Shown here: positions 51,915 to 59,119 of the stretch, in pieces | Position numbering within the stretch: the stretch's first letter is position 1 | Layout: every line of letters starts with the position of its first letter | DNA from: Streptomyces diacarni | Lineage (GTDB): Bacteria > Actinomycetota > Actinomycetes > Streptomycetales > Streptomycetaceae | Length of the DNA: 64,000 bases | Assembly (NCBI RefSeq): GCF_003323715.1 | Contig: NZ_QOIN01000046.1 | Coordinates: forward strand, 434,001-498,000 | Direction of reading: 5' to 3' | The notes under the pieces: model-generated | Seen by the model: only the letters and a program-made list of their open reading frames with translations | What the model was told of the DNA's origin: nothing | The model's database searches: none | Position numbers and translations under genes: made by a program

Positions 51915-53696
51915 CTGTCGACCGCCATCCTCACCGGTCCGCCGGTCGCCGGGTCGTCGCTGGAGGCCGACCTGCGCTCCCTCGGCTTCGACGTGCGCGT
52001 GGCCGACGACGCCGACGACGCGACCGCTGTGGGCGCCCACCTGGCAGCGGCGGCGCCCGGTGAACGGCTCGCCCTGATCGACCCCCGCTTCGTGGGGCAC
52101 ACCCACGCGCTGCGGCTCGCGCTGAAGGACCCCCGCTTCGCGGCGGGCGCGCTTCCCGGCGTGCTCGGCCTCACACCCGGGGCCCGCGCCGCGCTGGAGC
52201 CCCGGCTGGCGGGCGACCCCGACGAGGCGGCCCGCGCGTTGGAGGCCGCCGGGGTCGAGGTGCACCGCCCGGAGCTGGGCGTGCTGGTCGCGGACGTGCC
52301 CGCGAGCCAGACGCAGCGCCGGGAACGCGAGCAGGCCGTCGCCGCCGTGGACGACGAGCAGGTGCGGCTGCGCTCCGCGGTCAAGTCCCGCGACGGCTTC
52401 TTCACCACCTTCTGCATCAGCCCCTACTCCCGCTACCTCGCGCGCTGGTGCGCCCGCCGGGGGCTGACCCCCAACCAGGTCACCACCGGCTCGCTCGTCA
52501 CCGCGCTGATCGCGGCCGCCTGCGCGGCCACGGGGGAGCGGTGGGGCTTCGTGGCGGCCGGCGTGCTGCTGATCGCCTCCTTCGTCCTGGACGCCACCGA
52601 CGGGCAGCTCGCCCGCTACGACCTCCAGTACTCCACGCTCGGCGCCTGGCTGGACGCCACCTTCGACCGCGCCAAGGAGTACTCCTACTACGCGGGCCTG
52701 GCGCTGGGCGCCTCCCGCGGCGGCGAGGACGTGTGGGCACTGGCGCTGGGCGCCATGCTGCTGATGACCGCGCGGCACACCGTCGACTTCTCCTTCAACG
52801 AGGCCGGCCACGACGCCTCCGCCAACAGCAGTCCCACCGCCGTGCTCTCCCAGCGGCTGGACTCCGCGGGGTGGACGGTGTGGGTGCGCCGGATGATAGT
52901 GCTGCCCATCGGTGAGCGATGGGCCCTCATCGCCGTCCTGACGGCCGCCACCACGCCGCGCGTCACGTTCGTCGTGCTGCTGATCGCGGGCGCCTTCGCC
53001 GCCTGCTACACGACCGCGGGGCGGCTGCTGCGCTCCGTGCGCCGCAGGGCGCGCACCGACCGCGCCGCCGAGGGGGTGCGCGCGCTCACCGACAGCGGTC
53101 CGCTCGCCGAGCTCGCCGCCCGTGTGCTGCGCCCGGTCGCCCTGCCGAGCCTGGGCGTGCCCGCGCTCGCCCTGCTGGGCGGTGCCGTGATCCTGGCCAC
53201 CGCGTGGGCCACGCCGCTGGGCAGCTACTGGCCTGTCCTGGCGGCCGCCGGGTACGCGCTGTGCTCGGGTGTGGCGCTCGCGCGGCCGCTCAAGGGCCCC
53301 CTCGACTGGCTGCTGCCCCCGATCTTCCGTATCGCGGAATACGGCACGATCCTGGTGCTGGCCGCACGCTCCCAGGCCGACGGCGCGCTTCCCGCGGCCT
53401 TCGGGCTGGTCGCGGCTCTCGCCTACCATCACTACGACACGGTGTACCGCATCCGCGGTGGCACCGGAGCGCCTCCGCACTGGCTGGTGCGGGCGGTCGC
53501 AGGGCACGAAGGACGGACCCTGGTGGTCGCCGTCGTCGCCGCCCTGTGGCTGGGCGGTGGGCACCCCGAGGGCTTCATCTTCGCGCTGACCGCGCTCGCC
53601 GTGGTCATCGCGGTCCTGGTGCTCGCCGAGAGCATCCGTTTCTGGGTGTCCTCGCAAGCACCCGCAGTACACGACGAAACAGGAGAACCCGCATGA
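51915..53696 (+). CDS. DUF5941 / CDP-alcohol phosphatidyltransferase-family membrane protein
   Basis: Predicted 593-residue protein. The N-terminal ~140 residues form a soluble nucleotide-sugar-like domain (LSTAILTGPPVAGSSLEADL at the start, LALIDPRFVGHTHALRLALK, VLVADVPASQTQRRERE). The CDP-alcohol phosphotransferase site is DATDGQLARYD...GAWLDATFD, with all the Asp residues of the motif. About eight hydrophobic segments follow. The start is probably CTG at 51915, ten bases after AAGGAG: codons between it and GTG 51993 (the first common start codon) read as a good N-terminus. It overlaps the nucleotidyltransferase gene by four bases. It should link a CDP-activated alcohol to a phosphate or lipid acceptor. 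Confidence 0.82.
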   Translation: MSTAILTGPPVAGSSLEADLRSLGFDVRVADDADDATAVGAHLAAAAPGERLALIDPRFVGHTHALRLALKDPRFAAGALPGVLGLTPGARAALEPRLAGDPDEAARALEAAGVEVHRPELGVLVADVPASQTQRREREQAVAAVDDEQVRLRSAVKSRDGFFTTFCISPYSRYLARWCARRGLTPNQVTTGSLVTALIAAACAATGERWGFVAAGVLLIASFVLDATDGQLARYDLQYSTLGAWLDATFDRAKEYSYYAGLALGASRGGEDVWALALGAMLLMTARHTVDFSFNEAGHDASANSSPTAVLSQRLDSAGWTVWVRRMIVLPIGERWALIAVLTAATTPRVTFVVLLIAGAFAACYTTAGRLLRSVRRRARTDRAAEGVRALTDSGPLAELAARVLRPVALPSLGVPALALLGGAVILATAWATPLGSYWPVLAAAGYALCSGVALARPLKGPLDWLLPPIFRIAEYGTILVLAARSQADGALPAAFGLVAALAYHHYDTVYRIRGGTGAPPHWLVRAVAGHEGRTLVVAVVAALWLGGGHPEGFIFALTALAVVIAVLVLAESIRFWVSSQAPAVHDETGEPA

Positions 53697-54445
53697 TCGG
53701 CCTCGTGCTGGCCGCCGGCGCCGGACGGCGTCTGCGCCCCTACACCGACACCCTGCCCAAGGCCCTGGTGCCCGTAGGCCCTGAAGAGGGGGGGGAGGCG
53801 ACTACCGTCCTCGACATCGCCCTGGCCAACTTCGCCGAGGTCGGTCTCACCGACGTCGCGGTCGTCGTGGGCTACCGCAAGGAGGCCGTCTACGAGCGGC
53901 AGGCCGAGCTGGAGGCCAAGCACGGCGTCAAGCTCACCCTGATCGACAACGACAAGGCCGAGGAGTGGAACAACGCCTACTCCCTCTACTGCGCCCGCGA
54001 GGTCTTCAAGGAGGGCGTGCTGCTGGCCAACGGCGACACCGTGCACCCCGTCTCCGTCGAGAAGACGCTGCTGGACGCACGCGGCAACGGCCAGAAGATC
54101 ATCCTGGCGCTCGACACCGTCAAGGACCTGGCCGACGAGGAGATGAAGGTCGTCGTCGACCCCGAGAAGGGCGTCCAGAAGATCACCAAGCTGATGGACC
54201 CGGCGGAGGCCACCGGCGAGTACATCGGGCTTACCCTCATCGAGGCCGAGGCGGGCGCCGAGCTGGCCGACGCGCTCAAGGCCACCTTCGAGAAGGACCC
54301 GCAGCTCTACTACGAGGACGGCTACCAGGAGCTGGTCAACCGCGGCTTCAAGGTCGACATCGCCCCGATCGGCGACGTCAAGTGGGTCGAGATCGACAAC
54401 CACGACGATCTCGCCAAGGGCCGGGAGATCGCATGCCAGTACTGA
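53693..54445 (+). CDS. Nucleotidyltransferase (LicC/phosphocholine-cytidylyltransferase-like)
   Basis: Predicted 250-residue NTP transferase. The start MIGLVLAAGAGRRLRPYTDT carries the nucleotide-binding G-x-G-x-R-L, then LPKALVPVG with the conserved Lys. VAVVVGYRKEAVYERQ, IDNDKAEEWNNAYSLYCARE and VLLANGDTVHP (Asp for metal) follow, and VKWVEIDNHDDLAKGREIA ends it. The NN-Y-SL segment and the short length place it near CTP:phosphocholine or glycerol-phosphate cytidylyltransferases. It should produce the CDP-alcohol used by one of the two transferases. Coupled to its neighbours by overlaps of 4 and 13 bases. Confidence 0.87.
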   Translation: MIGLVLAAGAGRRLRPYTDTLPKALVPVGPEEGGEATTVLDIALANFAEVGLTDVAVVVGYRKEAVYERQAELEAKHGVKLTLIDNDKAEEWNNAYSLYCAREVFKEGVLLANGDTVHPVSVEKTLLDARGNGQKIILALDTVKDLADEEMKVVVDPEKGVQKITKLMDPAEATGEYIGLTLIEAEAGAELADALKATFEKDPQLYYEDGYQELVNRGFKVDIAPIGDVKWVEIDNHDDLAKGREIACQY

Positions 54446-55494
54446 CCCGCCTCATTCCGTCGCCGGTCGTCGTGGACATCTCCCGCGGCGCCCTGGACGA
54501 CCTGGCGGGCCTGTTGGCCGATCAGCGGATCTCCACCAACGGCAAGCTCGCTTTCGCGATCAGCGGCGGCTCGGGCGCGGCGCTGCGCGACCGGTTCGCT
54601 CCGCTGCTGCCCAACGCCTCCTGGTACGAGATCGGCGGCGGCACCCTGGACGACGCGATCAAGCTCGCCGACGCCATGAAGTCGGGCCGCTACGACGCGG
54701 TGGTCGGGCTCGGCGGCGGCAAGATCATCGACTGTGCGAAGTACGCGGCGGCCCGCATCGGGCTGCCGCTGGTCGCCGTCGCCACGAACCTGTCGCACGA
54801 CGGCCTGTGCTCGCCTGTCGCCACCCTCGACAACGACGCGGGCCGCGGCTCCTACGGGGTGCCCAACCCGATCGCCGTCGTCATCGACCTCGACGTCATC
54901 CGCGAGGCGCCCGAGCGCTACATCCGCTCCGGCATCGGCGACGTGATCTCCAACATCTCCGCGGTCAAGGACTGGGAGCTGGGCCACGAGCAGCGCGGCG
55001 AGGGCATCGACGGGCTCGCCGCCGCCATGGCCCGCCAGGCGGGAGAAGCGATCCTGCACCACCCGGGCGACGTGTCCGACGACGGTTTCCTCCAGGTGCT
55101 GGCCGAGGGGCTGGTGCTCACCGGCATCTCGATGTCGGTCGCGGGCGACAGCCGTCCCGCGTCGGGCGCCTGCCACGAGATCAACCACGCCTTCGACCTG
55201 CTCTACCCCAAGCGGGCCGCGCCCCACGGCGAGCAGTGCGGACTCGGCGCCGCCTTCGCCACCTACCTGCGCGGGGACAAGGACACGGCCAAGCTGATGG
55301 TCGAGGTGCTGCGCCGGCACAGGCTGCCGGTGCTGCCCGCGGACATCGGCTTCGACCGCGACGAGTTCGTCGAGGCCGTCGCGTACGCACCGCAGACCCG
55401 CCCCGGGCGCTACACGATCCTCGAACACCTCGACCTGTCCACCGACCAGATCAGGGACGCGTACGCGGACTATGCACAAACCATCGGTAGCTGA
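54433..55494 (+). CDS. Glycerol-1-phosphate-dehydrogenase-like / iron-containing alcohol dehydrogenase family
   Basis: Predicted 353-residue NAD(P)-dependent dehydrogenase. The NAD motif GLGGGKIIDCAKYAAARIG lies near residue 93, ATNLSHDGLCSPVATL follows, and metal ligands are seen in GDVISNISAVKDW (Asp), GACHEINHAFD (His) and PHGEQCGLGAAF (His). This is the AraM/EgsA group, reducing glycerone phosphate to sn-glycerol 1-phosphate; that group has NLSHDG-like sequence. In bacteria G1P can serve in uncommon lipids or wall polymers. It overlaps the nucleotidyltransferase by 13 bases and the next transferase by 23, so it is part of the same message. Its exact polyol phosphate is inferred. Confidence 0.85.
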   Translation: MPVLTRLIPSPVVVDISRGALDDLAGLLADQRISTNGKLAFAISGGSGAALRDRFAPLLPNASWYEIGGGTLDDAIKLADAMKSGRYDAVVGLGGGKIIDCAKYAAARIGLPLVAVATNLSHDGLCSPVATLDNDAGRGSYGVPNPIAVVIDLDVIREAPERYIRSGIGDVISNISAVKDWELGHEQRGEGIDGLAAAMARQAGEAILHHPGDVSDDGFLQVLAEGLVLTGISMSVAGDSRPASGACHEINHAFDLLYPKRAAPHGEQCGLGAAFATYLRGDKDTAKLMVEVLRRHRLPVLPADIGFDRDEFVEAVAYAPQTRPGRYTILEHLDLSTDQIRDAYADYAQTIGS

Positions 55495-56251
55495 GCTGCG
55501 GCCGGTCGTCCACCCCGAGGGTGTGAAGGACCGGCGCAGCGGTGAGCACTGGGCCGGCCGGCTCTACATGCGCGAGATCTCGCTGCGGGTGGACCGGCAC
55601 CTGGTGAACACCCGGGTCACGCCCAACCAGCTGACGTACGTGATGACGCTCGCCGGCGTCCTGGCGCTGCCCGCGCTGCTGGTGCCCGGGATCGCCGGGG
55701 CCGTGCTCGGCGCGCTGATGGTCCAGGCGTATCTGCTGCTCGACTGCGTCGACGGCGAGGTGGCCCGCTGGAAGAAGCAGTTCTCGCTGGGCGGGGTCTA
55801 TCTGGACCGGGTCGGCGCCTATCTGTGCGACGCAGCGGTGCTGGTCGGCTTCGGCCTGCGCGCCGCCGATCTGTGGGGGAGCGGGCGCATCGACTGGCTG
55901 TGGGCCTTCCTGGGCACCCTGGCCGCGCTCGGCGCCATCCTGATCAAGGCGGAGTCCGACCTGGTGGGCGTCGCCCGGCACCAGGGCGGGTTGCCGCCGG
56001 TCAAGGAGTCGGCGTCCGAGCCGCGTTCCTCCGGGATGGCGCTGGCCCGCAGGGCGGCGGCGGCGCTGAAGTTCCACCGGCTGGTCCTCGGCATCGAGGC
56101 GTCGCTGCTGATCGTGGTGCTGGCGGTCGTGGACCAGGTCCGCGGGGATCTGTTCTTCTCCCGGCTGGGTGTGGCAGTCCTGGCGGGCATCGCGGTTGTC
56201 CAGACGCTGCTGCACCTGGTGTCCATCCTCGCCTCCAGCAGGCTGAAGTGA
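55472..56251 (+). CDS. CDP-alcohol phosphatidyltransferase family protein
   Basis: Predicted 259-residue membrane enzyme. The first segment has REISLRVDRHLVNTRVTPNQ, then the signature LLLDCVDGEVARWKKQFS, and GGVYLDRVGAYLCDAAVLVG, with all four Asp residues of the catalytic site. About six hydrophobic segments follow. It joins a CDP-activated alcohol to a lipid or polyol acceptor. It overlaps the dehydrogenase gene by 23 bases and is the second such transferase in this cluster, which suggests two alternate linkages or a donor-acceptor pair. Confidence 0.9.
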   Translation: MHKPSVAELRPVVHPEGVKDRRSGEHWAGRLYMREISLRVDRHLVNTRVTPNQLTYVMTLAGVLALPALLVPGIAGAVLGALMVQAYLLLDCVDGEVARWKKQFSLGGVYLDRVGAYLCDAAVLVGFGLRAADLWGSGRIDWLWAFLGTLAALGAILIKAESDLVGVARHQGGLPPVKESASEPRSSGMALARRAAAALKFHRLVLGIEASLLIVVLAVVDQVRGDLFFSRLGVAVLAGIAVVQTLLHLVSILASSRLK

Positions 56252-56262
56252 CAGGGGGCGAC

Positions 56263-57192
56263 GTGAGCCGGGACAGCCAGGACGGTCGGGGCAGCCGGGA
56301 CGGCAAGGGCACAGCGACGATGCGACTGGGCGCCGTGGTGCTGACCATGGGCAACCGCCCCGAGGAGCTGCGCGCGCTGCTCGACTCGGTGGCCGGGCAG
56401 AAGGGCGAGAGGATCGAGGTCGTGGTCGTCGGCAACGGCGCGCCGCTGCCCGACCTGCCCGAAGGCGTCCGCACGGTCGAGCTGGAGGAGAACCTCGGGA
56501 TCCCCGGGGGCCGCAACGTCGGCATCGAGGCGTTCGGGCCCGCGGGCCGCGAGGTGGACGCGCTGCTCTTCCTGGACGACGACGGGCTGCTTCCTTCGCC
56601 CGATACGGCCGAACTGGTGCGCGAGGCCTTCGCGGCCGATCCGAGTCTCGGCATCATCAGCTTCCGCATCGCCGACCCGGACACCGGCGTGACCCAGCGC
56701 CGCCACGTGCCCCGGCTGCGGGCCTCAGAACCGATGCGCTCCTCGAAGGTGACCACCTTCCTCGGCGGCGCCAACGCCGCACGCACCAGCGTGCTGGCCC
56801 AAGTCGGCGGTCTCCCCGACGAGTTCTTCTACGCCCACGAGGAGACCGACCTGGCCTGGCGCGCGCTGGACGCGGGCTGGGGCATCGAGTACCGCGCCGA
56901 CATGGTGCTGCACCACCCCACCACGGCGCCCAGCAGGCACGCGGTCTACCACCGCATGGTGGCCCGCAACCGGGTCTGGCTCGCCCGCCGCAACCTTCCG
57001 GCCCTCCTCGTCCCCGTCTACCTCGGCGTCTGGCTGCTGCTGACGTTGGCCCGCCGCCCCTCCATGCCGGCGTTGAAGGCGTGGCTGGGCGGATTCAAGG
57101 AGGGCTGGACGACACCCGCGGGCCCCCGCCGCCCCATGCGGTGGCGTACGGTATGGCGTCTGACGCGGCTCGGACGCCCGCCCGTGATCTGA
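56263..57192 (+). CDS. Glycosyltransferase family 2 protein
   Basis: Predicted 309-residue GT-A transferase. Seen: LGAVVLTMGNRPEELRALLD, VVVVGNGAPLPDLPEGV, the donor-site LENLG-like EENLGIPGGRNVGIEAFG, the metal-binding LLFLDDDGLLPSPDTAELV, TTFLGGANAARTSVLAQVGG and the catalytic AHEETDLAWRALDAGWGI. A hydrophobic stretch near residue 250 (LLVPVYLGVWLLLTLA) suggests membrane attachment. The GTG at 56263 is preferred, as AGGGGG lies five bases before it; a GTG at 56248 overlapping the previous stop is the alternative. It probably decorates the polymer or lipid made by the flanking genes. Confidence 0.9.
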   Translation: MSRDSQDGRGSRDGKGTATMRLGAVVLTMGNRPEELRALLDSVAGQKGERIEVVVVGNGAPLPDLPEGVRTVELEENLGIPGGRNVGIEAFGPAGREVDALLFLDDDGLLPSPDTAELVREAFAADPSLGIISFRIADPDTGVTQRRHVPRLRASEPMRSSKVTTFLGGANAARTSVLAQVGGLPDEFFYAHEETDLAWRALDAGWGIEYRADMVLHHPTTAPSRHAVYHRMVARNRVWLARRNLPALLVPVYLGVWLLLTLARRPSMPALKAWLGGFKEGWTTPAGPRRPMRWRTVWRLTRLGRPPVI

Positions 57193-57258
57193 CAAGCTCT
57201 CCCTTTGAGAGCATCGGCTCCCAAACACCTGCGCAGTGTGAGGACGAAAGTTTCCATC

Positions 57259-58200
57259 GTGAGCGAGACAACCCACGACAGTGCCGTCGGTGTGACGCCC
57301 CCGCCGTCACCGGACGACGGTCTGACCTCGGCCGAACTCGCGGCCAAGTACGGCCTGTCGGTGAGCGGGGCGCGCCCTACGCTGCCCGAGTACGTGCGGC
57401 AGCTGTGGGCGCGGCGGCACTTCATCCTCGCCTTCTCCCGGGCGAAGCTGACGGCGCAGTACAGCCAGGCCAAGCTGGGCCAGCTGTGGCAGGTCGCCAC
57501 CCCGCTGCTCAACGCGGCGGTCTACTTCCTCATCTTCGGCATCATCATGGGCGGCCGCGAGGGGATCCCCGGCGGGCAGAACCGCTACATCCCGTTCCTG
57601 GTCACCGGGGTGTTCGTCTTCACCTTCACCCAGACCTCGGTGCTCAACGGGGTGCGGGCGATCTCCTCGAACCTGGGGCTGGTGCGGGCGCTGCACTTCC
57701 CGCGGGCCTCGCTGCCCATCTCGATCTCGCTCCAGCAGCTCCAGCAGCTGCTGTTCTCGATGATCGTCCTGGTCGTCATCCTGCTCGGCTTCCGTGAGCT
57801 GCCCGGCTTCTCGTGGCTGATGATCGTCCCGGTCCTGGCCTGCCAGTTCGTCTTCAACACCGGGCTCGCGCTGATCATGGCGCGGCTGGGCAGCAAGACC
57901 CCCGACCTGGCGCAGCTGATGCCGTTCATCACCCGCACCTGGCTGTACGCCTCCGGCGTGATGTTCTCCCTGCCGTACATGCTCACCAAGCACAACGCGC
58001 CCGACTGGCTGGTCGACGTGATGCAGGGCAACCCGGCCACGGTCTACATGGACCTGATGCGGTACGCGCTGATCGACGAGTACGGGGTTTCGGACATGTC
58101 GCCGCTGGCCTGGCCGCTCGCCGTCTTCTGGGCGGTTGTGTTCGGCATCGGCGGATTTGTTTTCTTCTGGAAGGCGGAGGAGCGTTATGGCCGTGGCTGA
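57259..58200 (+). CDS. ABC-2 type polysaccharide/teichoic-acid exporter permease (TagG-like)
   Basis: Predicted 313-residue membrane protein. After a 60-residue N-terminus comes the amphipathic LWARRHFILAFSRAKLTAQYS, LGQLWQVATPLLNAAVYFLIFG with the first membrane segment, then five more, with NLGLVRALHFPRASLPISI characteristic of the TagG/Wzm group. The start is GTG at 57259. The ATPase gene overlaps by 14 bases. Such pairs move undecaprenyl-linked glycans or teichoic-acid chains to the outer face of the membrane. Confidence 0.9.
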   Translation: MSETTHDSAVGVTPPPSPDDGLTSAELAAKYGLSVSGARPTLPEYVRQLWARRHFILAFSRAKLTAQYSQAKLGQLWQVATPLLNAAVYFLIFGIIMGGREGIPGGQNRYIPFLVTGVFVFTFTQTSVLNGVRAISSNLGLVRALHFPRASLPISISLQQLQQLLFSMIVLVVILLGFRELPGFSWLMIVPVLACQFVFNTGLALIMARLGSKTPDLAQLMPFITRTWLYASGVMFSLPYMLTKHNAPDWLVDVMQGNPATVYMDLMRYALIDEYGVSDMSPLAWPLAVFWAVVFGIGGFVFFWKAEERYGRG

Positions 58201-59032
58201 GCAAACCGAGCGCAGCGGAGCGACCGCCCAGTCCGGTACGAAGACCGAGGCCCAGGCCGAGCGGACCCCGGCCCCGTGGGTGCCGACCGTGGTCGCCGAG
58301 GATCTGCACATCGTCTACCGCGTCTACGGCGGCGCCAAGGGCAGGGGCAGCGCGACCGCGGCGCTCAACCGGATCATCCGCCGCAAGCCGGGTGGCGGTA
58401 TGCGCGAGGTGCACGCGGTGCGGGGCGTCAGCTTCACCGCCTACCGCGGCCAGGCCATCGGCCTGATCGGCTCCAACGGTTCCGGCAAGTCGACGCTGCT
58501 GAAGGCGGTCGCCGGGTTGCTGCCGGCCGAGCGGGGCCGCGTCTACACCGACGGCCAGCCCTCGCTGCTGGGCGTGAACGCGGCGATGATGAACGACCTG
58601 ACGGGCGAGCGGAATGTCATCCTCGGCGGCCTGGCCATGGGCATGTCCCGCGAGGAGGTGGCCCGCCGCTACCAGGGGATCGTCGACTTCTCCGGCATCA
58701 ACGAGAAGGGCGACTTCATCACCCTGCCGATGCGCACCTACTCCTCGGGCATGGCGGCCCGGCTGCGCTTCTCGATCGCCGCGGCCAAGAACCACGACGT
58801 CCTCATGATCGACGAGGCGCTGGCCACCGGCGACAAGAAGTTTCAGAAGCGCTCCGAGGCCCGCATCCGCGAGCTGCGCAAGGAGGCCGGCACGGTCTTC
58901 CTCGTCAGCCACAACAACAAGTCCATCCGCGACACCTGCGAGCGGGTGCTGTGGCTGGAGAAGGGTGAGCTGCTCCTGGACGGGCCCACCGACGAGGTCC
59001 TCAAGGAGTACGAGAAGTTCACCAGCAAGTAG
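58187..59032 (+). CDS. ABC exporter ATP-binding protein (TagH/Wzt-like)
   Basis: Predicted 281-residue ATPase. Walker A is GLIGSNGSGKSTLLKAVAG near residue 105; the Q-loop region follows; the signature is TYSSGMAARLRFSIA; Walker B is VLMIDEALATGD; the switch His is in FLVSHNNKSI. The TGD after Walker B and lack of a long C-terminal sugar-binding domain fit the TagH/RfbE class. The N-terminal 45 residues are a Glu/Ala/Thr-rich extension. It works with the permease just upstream. It ends 21 bases before a strong terminator. Confidence 0.93.
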   Translation: MAVAEQTERSGATAQSGTKTEAQAERTPAPWVPTVVAEDLHIVYRVYGGAKGRGSATAALNRIIRRKPGGGMREVHAVRGVSFTAYRGQAIGLIGSNGSGKSTLLKAVAGLLPAERGRVYTDGQPSLLGVNAAMMNDLTGERNVILGGLAMGMSREEVARRYQGIVDFSGINEKGDFITLPMRTYSSGMAARLRFSIAAAKNHDVLMIDEALATGDKKFQKRSEARIRELRKEAGTVFLVSHNNKSIRDTCERVLWLEKGELLLDGPTDEVLKEYEKFTSK

Positions 59033-59053
59033 CCCGCTCCCACGCGGTGCCGT

Positions 59054-59107
59054 GAACGGCGAGTGGCCCGCGCCCCCCCCGGTGGGGGCGCGGGCCACTC
59101 GCCGTTC
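59054..59107. terminator. Strong bidirectional terminator with a 24-bp perfect stem
   Basis: Bases 59054-59077 are perfectly complementary to 59084-59107, with a six-base loop, CCCGGT. The hairpin lies between the converging exporter-ATPase and MMPL genes and is among the longest in the window. Confidence 0.9.
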
Positions 59108-59119
59108 GGCGGAGCCGGT

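Noticed and set aside
55451..56706. Reverse-strand frames opposite the second CDP-alcohol transferase
   Set aside because: They are shadow frames; the forward gene has all four catalytic Asp residues.
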